DNA from: Streptomyces sp. NBC_01276
GTDB lineage: Bacteria > Actinomycetota > Actinomycetes > Streptomycetales > Streptomycetaceae
NCBI RefSeq assembly: GCF_041435355.1
Contig: NZ_CP108442.1
Location: 2,418,001-2,482,000 of the forward strand
DNA length: 64,000 bases
Direction of reading: 5' to 3'
How positions within the stretch are numbered: the first letter of the stretch is position 1; every line of letters starts with the position of its first letter. This document shows positions 55,806 to 63,869 of the stretch, piece after piece. Under the pieces are notes generated by a model. The model ran no database searches, was not told where the DNA came from, and saw only the letters and a list, made by a program, of their open reading frames with translations. Both the position numbers and the translations under genes were made by a program.

Positions 55806-55849
55806 CAGCGGCCGCGATTACCAAGTTTTGGTAAAGCGCGGCCGCTGTT
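55804..55849 (-). terminator. Composite hairpin terminator of the thioredoxin-TPR gene
   Basis: A 13-bp perfect outer stem (55804-55816 with 55837-55849) and a 7-bp inner stem TTACCAA-GTT-TTGGTAA (55818-55834), with only 1-2 unpaired bases between. It lies 52 bases past the minus-strand stop. Confidence 0.85.
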
Positions 55850-55900
55850 TATCTACGTGTCAACAAATCGCCGGTACCCGGAGGGGCGCCCGGCCCCTGC

Positions 55901-56893
55901 CTAGAACAGCACGCGCGCCAGCGCGGTACGGGCGGCGGCGACCCGGGGGTCGTCCGCGCCGATGACCTCGAAGAGTTCCAGGAGCCTGACCCGTACGGAG
56001 TCCCGCTCGTCACCGAAGGTGACCCGGACGGTGTCCACCAGGCGCCCGAAGGCGTCGGCGACGTGCCCGCCGGCCAGGTCCAGATCGGCCGCCGCCATCT
56101 GCGCGGCCGGGTCCTTCGGATGGGCGGCCGCCTCGGCGCGCACGGTCTGCGGGTTCAGGTGCTGCACCCGGGTCAGCAGCTCGGCCTGGGCCAGGCCCAG
56201 CTTGGCCTCGGTGTTGGCCGGGTCGTCGGCGAGCACGTTCTTGTACGCCTGCACGGCCCCGCCCAGGTCGCCCGCGTCCAGGGCGACGACGGCCGCTTCC
56301 AGCAGGGCGTCGTACGGACCGGCCGGCTCGGGGGCCCGCTCGGCCGCCACGCCCTGCGCACCGGGGTCCACCTGGAGGCCGATGAGGCCGAAGCGCTCCT
56401 CGGCGACCTGGACCAGCTGGGCGAGGGTCTCGCGGATCTGCTGCTCCGGAGCCACGCCCTGGAACAGCGGCAACACCTGGCCGGCCACGACGGCGAAGAC
56501 GGCCGGGATGCCCTGGATGCCGAACTGCTGCATCAGCATCTGATTGGCGTCGACGTCGATCTTCGCCAGGACGAAGCGGCCGTTCGCCTCGGCGGTCAGG
56601 CGCTCCAGGAGCGGGCTGAGCTGCTTGCACGGCTCGCACCACTCGGCCCAGAAGTCGAGGACGACCGGAACCTCGTTGGAGAGCTGGAGGACGTCGCTTT
56701 CGAAGCCGGCCTCGTCGACGTCGATCACGAGCGCGGACGGCGGTACGGCGCCACCGGGCACGGCGCCCGCTCCGGCGCCGCCCTGCCGGGCGGCCTCCGC
56801 GCGCGCCTGCTCGGCCTTGGCCTTGGCTTCGCCGGCCGCCTTCACCGCGGCGAGGTCGACGACGCCGCTCATGGACATGTTTCTGGGCTGCAT
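55901..56893 (-). CDS. Thioredoxin-fold protein with TPR tail (YbbN/CnoX-like)
   Basis: A 330-residue cytoplasmic protein. After an Ala/Gly-rich start (about 60 residues), the thioredoxin domain (about 55-165) has FWAEWCEPCKQLSPLLERL, a CxxC redox site, and the cis-Pro IPAVFAVVAG. The rest (about 190-330) is TPR-like (ALDAGDLGGAVQAYKNVLAD). This matches the YbbN/CnoX co-chaperone architecture. ATG at 56893 with GGAGG about nine bases upstream; ATGs at 56878 and 56872 are alternatives. It is divergent from the TetR gene. Confidence 0.92.
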   Translation of the reverse strand: MQPRNMSMSGVVDLAAVKAAGEAKAKAEQARAEAARQGGAGAGAVPGGAVPPSALVIDVDEAGFESDVLQLSNEVPVVLDFWAEWCEPCKQLSPLLERLTAEANGRFVLAKIDVDANQMLMQQFGIQGIPAVFAVVAGQVLPLFQGVAPEQQIRETLAQLVQVAEERFGLIGLQVDPGAQGVAAERAPEPAGPYDALLEAAVVALDAGDLGGAVQAYKNVLADDPANTEAKLGLAQAELLTRVQHLNPQTVRAEAAAHPKDPAAQMAAADLDLAGGHVADAFGRLVDTVRVTFGDERDSVRVRLLELFEVIGADDPRVAAARTALARVLF

Positions 56894-57108
56894 GCGTACA
56901 TCCTCCCCCGTGTGCGCGCGCCGACGAAAAGGATCCCGAAAGATCGTCCCACTGATCGGTCGAACCGTTGTGCGGCGCCGGGTCCCCACCTGGCGCCAGT
57001 AGCCTTCGCGTGGTTGTCGCTCTTTCGCTACGAGCCGTAGCGTAACTCCCCCGGGCCCCGGGCGCCCCGTGATCTGAACCACAGCGAACGACCCCCCGCC
57101 GGTTCCGC

Positions 57109-57124
57109 TACTGACGGGTATGGT
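57109..57124 (+). promoter_or_regulatory. TetR promoter with overlapping candidate operator
   Basis: TACTGACGGGTA (57109-57120), an imperfect inverted repeat like the two upstream of the DUF6230 gene, overlaps a -10-like TATGGT (57119-57124). The -10 ends seven bases before the ATG at 57132. This would allow autorepression of a leaderless mRNA. Confidence 0.5.
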
Positions 57125-57131
57125 CTCGGCC

Positions 57132-57770
57132 ATGCGCAACCCCAGCCCTTGTACGAGCCCCCCGCCCGGTCGCACCGGCCGCCCCCGCAGCGCGGCGGCG
57201 GACGCCGCGATCCTCGCGGCGACGCGGGACGCGCTGGTGGAGCTGGGCTGGTCGAAGCTGACGATGGGGGACGTCTCGGCCCGCGCGGGCGTCGCGAAGA
57301 CCACCCTCTACCGGCGCTGGGCGGGCAAGAGCGAGCTGGTCGTGGACGCGGTCGCGGAGTTGTTCGACGCGCTGGAACTCCCGGACCGGGGCTCGCTCGA
57401 AGCCGACATCGAGTACGTGGTCCTGCAGTTCGCACAGCTGCTGCGGCGCCCCGAGGCGCGCACCGCCCTGATGGCGGTGGTCGCCGAGTCCACCCGGGAC
57501 GAGGCGCTGCGGGGGCGGATCCGGTCGGCGATCGTGGACCGGCAGAAACGTCTCGTCGTACTGGGTCGCGAACGGGCCCAGGCGCGCGGGGAACTTCCGT
57601 ACGAGGAGGACGAGGCCCTCTCCGGCCTTGCCACGGACCTGATCTTCGACGTGATCGCGGGCACGGTGGTGCACCGCGCGCTGGTCAGCTGCGAGCCGGT
57701 GGACGAGCTGTGGGTGTCCGCCTTCACCTCGCTGCTGATGCACGGCCTGCGGGGCGCCGCTTCCGCCTGA
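57132..57770 (+). CDS. TetR family transcriptional regulator
   Basis: A 212-residue repressor. The HTH is clear: AILAATRDALVELGWSKLTM, DVSARAGVAKTTLYRRWAGK. The C-terminal ligand and dimer domain follows (LMAVVAESTRDEALRGRI). ATG at 57132 is favoured by the -10 seven bases upstream; an ATG at 57120 would lie inside the candidate operator. Related inverted repeats upstream of the DUF6230 gene suggest that cluster is its target (inference). The ligand is unknown. Confidence 0.92.
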   Translation: MRNPSPCTSPPPGRTGRPRSAAADAAILAATRDALVELGWSKLTMGDVSARAGVAKTTLYRRWAGKSELVVDAVAELFDALELPDRGSLEADIEYVVLQFAQLLRRPEARTALMAVVAESTRDEALRGRIRSAIVDRQKRLVVLGRERAQARGELPYEEDEALSGLATDLIFDVIAGTVVHRALVSCEPVDELWVSAFTSLLMHGLRGAASA

Positions 57771-57845
57771 GGCCCCGTCGGCCCGGCACGTCGGCCCGCG
57801 CCGGGCACCGGCCGCGTCCCCGGGAACGCGGAAGACCGGCCACCT

Positions 57846-57865
57846 CCCCCGCCGTGCGGCGGGGG
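57846..57865. terminator. Bidirectional terminator between TetR and icmA genes
   Basis: An 8-bp perfect GC stem, CCCCCGCC-GTGC-GGCGGGGG (57846-57865), flanked by GACCGGCC-type sequences that can also pair, between two convergent genes. Confidence 0.8.
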
Positions 57866-57890
57866 CGTGACCGGCCTCGCGGACCGTCCG

Positions 57891-59591
57891 TCAGAAGCCG
57901 GGCGGCTCGGTGTAGGTGCCCCACTCGTCGCGCAGGACGTTGCAGATCTCGCCGAGCGTGGCCTCGGCCCGTACGGCGTCCAGCATGGCCGGGATCATGT
58001 TCGAGCCGTCGCGGGCGGCGGCGAGCATCGATTCGAGCGCCGCGCTCACCTTGGCGTCGTCGCGGCGGCCCTTGCGCTCGGCCAGCTCCTGGACCTGGAC
58101 CCGCTCCACCTCGTGGCTGACGCGGAGGATCTCCAGGTCGCCGGTGACCGAGCCGTGGTGGACGTTGACGCCGACGACCCGCTTGTCGCCCTTCTCCAGG
58201 GCGCGCTGGTACTGGAACGCCGACTCGGCGATCTCCCCGGTGAACCAGCCGTCCTCGATGCCGCGCAGGATGCCCGAGGTGATCGGCCCGATCGGGTGCT
58301 GCCCGTCCGGGTGGGCGCGCAGGCCGCGCTCCTTGATCTGCTCGAAGATCTTCTCGGCGTCGGCCTCGATGCGGTCGGTGAGCTGCTCGACGTACCAGGA
58401 GCCGCCCAGCGGGTCGGCCACGTTGGCGACGCCGGTCTCCTCCATCAGCACCTGCTGCGTGCGCAGCGCGATCTCGGCGGCCTGCTCGCTGGGGAGGGCG
58501 AGGGTCTCGTCGAGGGCGTTGGTGTGCAGGGAGTTGGTGCCGCCGAGGACGGCCGCGAGGGCTTCGACGGCGGTGCGCACGACGTTGTTGTACGGCTGCT
58601 GGGCGGTGAGGGAGACACCGGCCGTCTGGGTGTGGAAGCGCAGCCACATGGCCTTGTCGGACTTCGCCCCGTAGACCTCCTTCATCCAGCGGGCCCAGAT
58701 GCGGCGGGCGGCGCGGAACTTGGCGATCTCCTCGAAGAAGTCGAGGTGCGCGTCGAAGAAGAACGAGAGGCCCGAGGCGAAGTGGTCGACGTCCAGTCCG
58801 CGGGAGAGGCCGAGCTCCACGTAGCCGAAGCCGTCGGCGAGGGTGTAGGCGAGCTCCTGCGCCGCCGTGGCCCCGGCCTCGCGGATGTGGTAGCCGGAGA
58901 CGGACAGCGGCTTGTAGGCCGGGATGCCGTTCGCGCAGTACTCCATGAGGTCGCCGATGAGGCGCAGGTGCGGCTCGGGTTCGAAGAGCCACTCCTTCTG
59001 GGCGATGTACTCCTTGAAGATGTCGGTCTGGAGCGTGCCGTTGAGCACGGCCGGGTCGACTCCCTGGCGCTCGGCGGCGACCAGGTACATGCAGAAGGCG
59101 GGTACGGCGGGCCCGGAGATCGTCATCGAGGTGGTGACGTCGCCGAGCGGGATGTCCTTGAAGAGGACCTCCATGTCGGCGGCGGAGTCGATGGCCACGC
59201 CGCAGTGGCCGACCTCGCCGAGGGCGCGGGGGTCGTCGGAGTCACGGCCCATGAGGGTGGGCATGTCGAAGGCGACGGAGAGGCCGCCGCCGCCGGCGGC
59301 CAGGATCATCTTGTAGCGCTCGTTGGTCTGCTCGGCGTTGCCGAACCCGGCGAACTGCCGGATGGTCCAGGTCCGGCCGCGGTAGCCGGTGGCGTGCAGA
59401 CCACGGGTGTAGGGGTACTCCCCGGGCCAGCCGATGCGCTCGAACCCCTCGTACGAGTCCCCGGGGCGGGGCCCGTAGACGGGGTCGACGTCATCTCCGG
59501 AGAGCGTCGTGAAATCGGCCTCGCGCTTGCGGGCCTTGTCATACCGGGCCTGCCAGCGTCGGCGGCCCTCCTCGATGGCGTCAGCGTCCAT
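57891..59591 (-). CDS. icmA: Isobutyryl-CoA mutase large subunit (methylmalonyl-CoA mutase family)
   Basis: A 566-residue coenzyme-B12 mutase subunit that interconverts isobutyryl-CoA and n-butyryl-CoA, linking valine breakdown to acyl-CoA and polyketide precursors. It begins [20 protein letters not shown] and contains [60 protein letters not shown] and [20 protein letters not shown], almost as I recall S. cinnamonensis IcmA, with the same length. It lacks the B12-binding domain, so it needs a separate small subunit (IcmB), which is not in this window. The ATG at 59591 lies seven bases after a good -10. Confidence 0.95.
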   Translation of the reverse strand: MDADAIEEGRRRWQARYDKARKREADFTTLSGDDVDPVYGPRPGDSYEGFERIGWPGEYPYTRGLHATGYRGRTWTIRQFAGFGNAEQTNERYKMILAAGGGGLSVAFDMPTLMGRDSDDPRALGEVGHCGVAIDSAADMEVLFKDIPLGDVTTSMTISGPAVPAFCMYLVAAERQGVDPAVLNGTLQTDIFKEYIAQKEWLFEPEPHLRLIGDLMEYCANGIPAYKPLSVSGYHIREAGATAAQELAYTLADGFGYVELGLSRGLDVDHFASGLSFFFDAHLDFFEEIAKFRAARRIWARWMKEVYGAKSDKAMWLRFHTQTAGVSLTAQQPYNNVVRTAVEALAAVLGGTNSLHTNALDETLALPSEQAAEIALRTQQVLMEETGVANVADPLGGSWYVEQLTDRIEADAEKIFEQIKERGLRAHPDGQHPIGPITSGILRGIEDGWFTGEIAESAFQYQRALEKGDKRVVGVNVHHGSVTGDLEILRVSHEVERVQVQELAERKGRRDDAKVSAALESMLAAARDGSNMIPAMLDAVRAEATLGEICNVLRDEWGTYTEPPGF

Positions 59592-59598
59592 ACCCACG

Positions 59599-59628
59599 AA
59601 TTTACTAGGACGTCCTAGTAAATGTCGA
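59599..59628 (-). promoter_or_regulatory. icmA promoter and 24-bp palindromic operator
   Basis: On the minus strand, -35 TCGACA (59628-59623), an 18-bp spacer and -10 TAAATT (59604-59599) precede the ATG by seven bases, so the mRNA should be leaderless. Positions 59600-59623 are a perfect 24-bp palindrome (half-site ATTTACTAGGAC), covering the spacer and most of the -10. This placement is typical of a repressor site. Confidence 0.75.
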
Positions 59629-59635
59629 TGGGAAA

Positions 59636-59658
59636 CCCCGGGGAGTCCTTCCCCGGGG
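59636..59658 (-). terminator. Terminator of the MarR-DUF3817 operon
   Basis: CCCCGGGGA-N5-TCCCCGGGG (59636-59658), a 9-bp perfect stem 19 bases past the minus-strand DUF3817 stop, just upstream of the icmA promoter. Confidence 0.7.
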
Positions 59659-59677
59659 CGTCCGGCCGAGTGGGGCT

Positions 59678-60007
59678 CTAGGCCTTCGCGGGCTCCAGGG
59701 CGTCCTCGACCAGCGGCTCGACGTCCGCGCGGACGGTGCGCTCGACGAAGAAGGCGGCCAGCGGGATGGTCCCCGACGCCAGCACCCACAGCAGCTTGCC
59801 GAAGGGCCACTTCGCCTTGGAGCCCAGGTCGAAGGCGAAGACCAGGTAGATCATGAAGAGCACACCGTGGACCTGCGAGACCGCCAGGGTCAGGTCGGCG
59901 CCGGTGTCGAAGCCGTACTTGGCCACCATGCAGGCACAGAGGATCAGGAGCATGACCGCGGTCACGTAGGCCATGACGCGGTAGCGGGTCAGCACGCTTC
60001 GTTTCAT
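59678..60007 (-). CDS. DUF3817 family membrane protein (first copy)
   Basis: A 109-residue protein with three membrane segments (RVMAYVTAVMLLILCACMVA; VHGVLFMIYLVFAFDLGSKA; KLLWVLASGTIPLAAFFVER) and the DUF3817 signature HG.LF..Y..F..D with KAKWPFGK. ATG at 60007, 10 bases after the MarR stop. A second DUF3817 gene is at 63364. Function unknown. Confidence 0.92.
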   Translation of the reverse strand: MKRSVLTRYRVMAYVTAVMLLILCACMVAKYGFDTGADLTLAVSQVHGVLFMIYLVFAFDLGSKAKWPFGKLLWVLASGTIPLAAFFVERTVRADVEPLVEDALEPAKA

Positions 60008-60017
60008 GGCCACGAGC

Positions 60018-60572
60018 CTAACCGTCCGTTTTGCGCGATCTTGACGCGGCCCCGGCCCGGGGCTGGTTCTCCTCGAAGTCCGCGGCCGCCACCCGCAGCG
60101 GGCGCAGCAGCGCGAAGATCTCCGCGCACTCCTCGGCGTCGTACGCGCCCAGGCCGAAGTCGATGCCCATCAGGTCCTTCGTCGCCGCCTCGACGACCTC
60201 CCGGCCCTTCTCCGTGATGGACGCGAGCGTGCCGCGGCCGTCGTGCGGGTTGGGGCGCTTGGCCACCAGGCCGGACCGCATCAGCCGGTCCACGGTGTTC
60301 GTCACCGAGGTCGGGTGGACCATCAGGCGCTCGCCGATCTTCGACATCGGGAGCTCCCCCGCCTGGGAGAAGGTCAGCAGCACCAGCGCCTCGTAGCGGG
60401 CGAAGGTCAGTCCGTACGGCTTCACCACCGCGTCGACCTCGGCCAGCAGGATCTGGTGGGCCCGCATGATCGAGGTGATCGCGGCCATGGAGGGCACGGG
60501 ACCCCAGCGCCGGCGCCAGAGTTCGTCGGCGCGGGCGATGGGGTCGAAGGGGAGGCTGAGCGGCTTGGGCAT
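60018..60572 (-). CDS. MarR family transcriptional regulator
   Basis: A 184-residue winged-HTH regulator: FARYEALVLLTFSQAGELPM, then KIGERLMVHPTSVTNTVDRL and NPHDGRGTLASITEKG (wing). On the minus strand CTGACC (60608-60603), 17 bp, TAGGGT (60585-60580) and seven bases to ATG form a good leaderless promoter. It leads the DUF3817 gene by 10 bases. The ligand is unknown. Confidence 0.95.
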   Translation of the reverse strand: MPKPLSLPFDPIARADELWRRRWGPVPSMAAITSIMRAHQILLAEVDAVVKPYGLTFARYEALVLLTFSQAGELPMSKIGERLMVHPTSVTNTVDRLMRSGLVAKRPNPHDGRGTLASITEKGREVVEAATKDLMGIDFGLGAYDAEECAEIFALLRPLRVAAADFEENQPRAGAASRSRKTDG

Positions 60573-60579
60573 CCACCAG

Positions 60580-60608
60580 ACCCTACCGGGCGGTCATTTG
60601 GCGGTCAG
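60580..60608 (-). promoter_or_regulatory. MarR-operon promoter
   Basis: -35 CTGACC (60608-60603), spacer 17 bp, -10 TAGGGT (60585-60580), then seven bases to the ATG at 60572. No Shine-Dalgarno sequence in the short leader, so the transcript is probably leaderless. Confidence 0.65.
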
Positions 60609-60615
60609 CCCCGTC

Positions 60616-61986
60616 TCACTCCTCGGCCCGGGGCGCGTGGAGCGCGCGGGGCGCACGGGGCGCGGCGGCGCGCAGCCGGGAAAGCAGGAGCAGGACGACG
60701 GCCGTGCCGAGGACGGCGGCCCCGGTGACCACCACGTGCGCCGGGAGGAACTCGGCAGCGGCCCCGGCGAGCGCCATGCCGACGCCCTGGAGGGTCATCA
60801 GGCCGGTGCTGAGCAGGGTCATCGCCCGGCCGCGCAGCGCTTCGGGGACGGCGTCCACGAACATCCGGTCGAGGCCGATGGTGTAGGCGTGGGTGAGCCC
60901 GGCCAGCAGGAGCGCCCCGAGGAGGACGGGGGCGCCGGGCCGGACGGCGTAGACGAGGAGCGGGAGCGACGCGACGGCCGCCAGCGGGGCGGTGATCCGC
61001 GAGCGCGTTCGGGCGGTGAGGGCCGAGCCGGCCCAGAGTTCACCGGCGACGGAGCCGACGGGCAGTGCGCACATGAGCACGCCGAGGGTGGCGGTGCCCG
61101 CGCCGATGCCGTCCGCGTAGGGCGTCAGGAGGGCCTCGGGCACGACGGCGAAGGCGGGCGGCAGCCAGCACAGCAGGGTCAGGACGCGCAGCCGCCGGTC
61201 ACCGAAGACGGCGCGGATCCCGTCGAGGGGGGACCCGCCGACGACGGTGCCGGCGCGGGCGGGCCGGTCGCGGGTGCCCAGGCGCAGCAGCAGCGCGGAG
61301 GCGAGGAACCCCGCCGCGGTGAGGGCGATCGCCCCGCGCGGGGCGAGGACGGTGAGCAGGAGCCCGCCGAGGCCGAAGCCGGTGAGCTGGGCGCCCTGGG
61401 AGACCATGCGCAGCAGGGAGCGGCCGAGGACGAAGGCCTCGCCGGTGCCGAGGACGTCGGCGAGGGAGGCGCTGCGGGCGCCCTGGAACAGCGGGGCGAC
61501 GAAGGCCATGGCGCAGCGCAGGACCAGGATCGCGGCGACCGGGGTCCCCGGCCAGACCATGGCGGCCGCGCAGGCGGCGCAGAGCAGGTCGCAGGCGACG
61601 AGGACCCTGCGGGCGGGGCGGCGGTCGGCGAGGGGGGCGAGGAGGGTGCCGCCGAGGGCGTGGGGCAGGAACCCGAGGGCGAAGGTGAGCGCGCTCATCA
61701 GGGCGGAGCCGGTGGCGCGGTAGACCAGGACGGTGAGGGAGATCTCGGCGACGACGACCCCGAGCAGCGACAGCAGGTGCGCGAGGAACACGACCCGGAA
61801 CTCCCGGACCCGGAACACCGCACGGTACCCGTCGCCCTGTCGGCGCGGTACGGCCCCGGGACCGGAGACCGGACCCGAACGGGGCGCAGGGGACGGAGGG
61901 GAACCGGGCGCAGGCGTCGGCGCGGGCGCGGAGCCCGGCGGGGCGGGCGGCCGGGCGGGGCCGGGGGGAGGCGTGGGAGTGGGCAT
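60616..61986 (-). CDS. MFS transporter
   Basis: A 456-residue permease with about 12 helices and a Pro-rich, disordered N-terminal tail of about 50 residues (MPTPTPPPGPARPPAPPGSA). Typical MFS features: ALTFALGFLPHALGGTLLAP, LADRRPARRVLVACDLLCA (motif A-like). It resembles exporters of the MdtH/enterobactin type but the substrate is unknown. ATG at 61986 with GAGG nine bases upstream. It is divergent from an ArsR-like regulator 70 bases away. Confidence 0.92.
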   Translation of the reverse strand: MPTPTPPPGPARPPAPPGSAPAPTPAPGSPPSPAPRSGPVSGPGAVPRRQGDGYRAVFRVREFRVVFLAHLLSLLGVVVAEISLTVLVYRATGSALMSALTFALGFLPHALGGTLLAPLADRRPARRVLVACDLLCAACAAAMVWPGTPVAAILVLRCAMAFVAPLFQGARSASLADVLGTGEAFVLGRSLLRMVSQGAQLTGFGLGGLLLTVLAPRGAIALTAAGFLASALLLRLGTRDRPARAGTVVGGSPLDGIRAVFGDRRLRVLTLLCWLPPAFAVVPEALLTPYADGIGAGTATLGVLMCALPVGSVAGELWAGSALTARTRSRITAPLAAVASLPLLVYAVRPGAPVLLGALLLAGLTHAYTIGLDRMFVDAVPEALRGRAMTLLSTGLMTLQGVGMALAGAAAEFLPAHVVVTGAAVLGTAVVLLLLSRLRAAAPRAPRALHAPRAEE

Positions 61987-61998
61987 GGGGGTCAGCCT

Positions 61999-62043
61999 CG
62001 GCCCGCCTAGGGTGGGCCGGTAGACATTCGGCACCGGGCGAAT
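61999..62043. promoter_or_regulatory. Divergent operator region, MFS / ArsR-like gene
   Basis: Two inverted repeats sit in the 70-base gap: CGGCCC-N9-GGGCCG (61999-62019) and ATTCG-N8-CGAAT (62026-62043). Either could bind the ArsR-like protein encoded at 62057. TAGGGT at 62008-62013 and TAGACATT at 62021-62028 are possible -10 elements for it. Confidence 0.45.
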
Positions 62044-62056
62044 CGAAGGGGCCGCC

Positions 62057-63055
62057 ATGGGGAACCACTTCCGCTTCGGCCCGGCCGATCTGCTGCGCTG
62101 CCGCTTCGGGGTCTCCCCGCGCTGGGAGACGCAGGAGGCGGTACGGGTCCTGATGCGCCCGGAGCGGCAGGCGTACCACCTGCCCTGGCTGAGCCGGATC
62201 CGCGCCGCCGCGGCCGGCCTGGACCTGCGTCCGCTGTGGCTGCTGATGCCGCGCCGGGGGCACCACCCCGACCTGCTGAGCCCTCCCCCGACGGGACCGT
62301 CCCCGACCTTCGAGGAGGAGATGGCGCGGGTGCGCGCGGCGGCCGGCCGGCCGGAGGCGGCCCACGAGGACCTGCGCCGCTCCCTGGCCTGCACCCCGGG
62401 CGCCCTGGAGAGCGCCGCCGGGCGGCGGATGCTGGCGGATCCGGGCCGGGCGGTGGCGGAGCTGGCCGATCTGACCGAGGCGGCCTGGCGGGCCCTGGTC
62501 GCCCCGCACTGGCCCCGGCTGCGGGCCCTGCTGGAGGCGGACGTCCTGTTCCACTCCCGGCGGCTGGCGGCGGGCGGGCTGGAGGCGCTGTTCGACGGCC
62601 TCCACCCCGATCTGCGCTGGGACGGCGGGACGAACACGCTGACCGTCGAGCGCCGGGCCCATCACGACCGCGCACTCGGCGGCCAGGGGCTGCTCCTGAT
62701 GCCGAGCGCCTTCGTCTGGCCGGAGGTGGTCGGCGGATACGACCCCCCGTGGCAGCCCACGCTGGTGTATCCGGCCCGGGGCATCGGCGCCCTGTGGACG
62801 GCCTCGGACGGACCGGCCCCGAGCGCGCTGGCCGGGCTGTTGGGCCGGGCCCGCGCCGAGGTGCTGTGCGCACTGCACGAGCCCGCCTCCACGACGGCCC
62901 TCGCGCACCGCCTGGGCCTGGCGCCCTCGACGGTCTCGGCCCACCTGAAGGCACTGCGCGCGGCGGGTCTGCTGATCCCGTCCCGCCACGGCCACCAGGT
63001 CCTCTACGAACGCACGCCCCTGGCCATCGCGCTGGCGGCCGGCTGCGCCCCGTAG
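62057..63055 (+). CDS. ArsR-like winged-HTH regulator (DUF5937 type)
   Basis: A 332-residue protein. The first 250 residues (HFRFGPADLLRCRFGVSPRW) match the N-terminal domain seen in actinobacterial ArsR-type proteins, and the C-terminal 80 hold the HTH: RARAEVLCALHEPASTTALA, LGLAPSTVSAHLKALRAAGL, SRHGHQVLYERTPLA. ATG at 62057 with AAGGGG nearby. It is divergent from the MFS transporter and probably represses it. Confidence 0.9.
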   Translation: MGNHFRFGPADLLRCRFGVSPRWETQEAVRVLMRPERQAYHLPWLSRIRAAAAGLDLRPLWLLMPRRGHHPDLLSPPPTGPSPTFEEEMARVRAAAGRPEAAHEDLRRSLACTPGALESAAGRRMLADPGRAVAELADLTEAAWRALVAPHWPRLRALLEADVLFHSRRLAAGGLEALFDGLHPDLRWDGGTNTLTVERRAHHDRALGGQGLLLMPSAFVWPEVVGGYDPPWQPTLVYPARGIGALWTASDGPAPSALAGLLGRARAEVLCALHEPASTTALAHRLGLAPSTVSAHLKALRAAGLLIPSRHGHQVLYERTPLAIALAAGCAP

Positions 63056-63070
63056 CCGGCGCCGCGGCGC

Positions 63071-63367
63071 TCAGCCCTGGGCGAGGTGGCGTTCCACCGT
63101 CTCGATCTTCGAGGTCATCCCGTCGGTGATGCCGGGCCGGATGTCGGCCTTGAGGATGAAGGACACCCTCGGGGCCCGTTCCTCCACGGCGGCCACCGCG
63201 CGCCGGACCACGTCCATGACCTCGTCCCAAGGTCCTTCCACGGTGGTGAACATGGCGTCGGTGCGGTTCGGCAGCCCGGACTCGCGCACCACGCGGACCG
63301 CGTCGGCGACGTACTCGCCGACCTCTTCGCCGACCCCCAGCGGAGTGACCGAGAACGCGACGATCAC
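63071..63367 (-). CDS. MTH1187/YkoF-type thiamine-binding-like protein
   Basis: A 98-residue protein of the MTH1187 (DUF77) family: [60 protein letters not shown]. These form ferredoxin-like tetramers that bind thiamine or a similar ligand. GTG at 63367 overlaps the upstream DUF3817 stop (GTGA), so the two are coupled. Role unknown. Confidence 0.93.
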   Translation of the reverse strand: MIVAFSVTPLGVGEEVGEYVADAVRVVRESGLPNRTDAMFTTVEGPWDEVMDVVRRAVAAVEERAPRVSFILKADIRPGITDGMTSKIETVERHLAQG

Positions 63368-63708
63368 GCCTGGGCCGCCTCACGGGCGCGGGCCGCGATG
63401 ACGCTGTCGGCCTCGTCGCGCTTGAGCAGCCTGTCCCCGTAGAGGCCGCCGAAGGGCAGCAGCGCGAACAGGAAGAACAGGGCCACCTTCTTGGCCGGCC
63501 ACTTCGCCTTGTTCCACACGTCGAGCAGGAAGATCGCGTAGATCACGAACAGGATCCCGTGCAGGATCCCGAGCGGCATCATCAGGTAGTCGATGTCCGA
63601 CACCCGGCTGAGCAGCGAGCCGAAGATCAGCAGCGCCGGGAACGACAGGGCTTCCGGAACGGAGATGAGGCGCAGCCGGTGCAGGGCGGAAGCGGTCTTG
63701 ATGTCCAC
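63364..63708 (-). CDS. DUF3817 family membrane protein (second copy)
   Basis: A 114-residue membrane protein similar to the one at 59678: [60 protein letters not shown]. The GTG at 63708 has AAGG six bases upstream and gives [14 protein letters not shown], as in the family; the open frame goes about 60 codons further upstream without a ribosome site. It overlaps the thiamine-binding-like gene by four bases. Confidence 0.92.
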   Translation of the reverse strand: MDIKTASALHRLRLISVPEALSFPALLIFGSLLSRVSDIDYLMMPLGILHGILFVIYAIFLLDVWNKAKWPAKKVALFFLFALLPFGGLYGDRLLKRDEADSVIAARAREAAQA

Positions 63709-63869
63709 GTGGAACCTTCGCGGGTGGAGGCCGGGGGTCCGTCCCAGTGTCTCAGCCGTCACGGAAGATCTTGTGGCGGGTCCCCCGGATCCCCCGGAGT
63801 CGGGAGAGTGTGGCGCATATCGGCCACGGGACACTGTTCGGGCCCGTCCGCTGCCGATACCTTCGTCCC

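Larger units (their letters stand above)
55316..55900. other. 585-bp intergenic region upstream of the DUF6230 cluster
   Basis: No plausible gene on either strand: the open frames here lack ribosome sites and have no recognisable product. It holds the terminator at 55804-55849 and two TTACT-type inverted repeats (55663-55678 and 55793-55805), probably operators of the DUF6230 promoter. Confidence 0.6.

Noticed and set aside
55447..55824. 125-codon minus-strand frame upstream of the DUF6230 gene
   Set aside because: No ribosome site, crosses the terminator hairpin, and no recognisable domain; judged non-coding.
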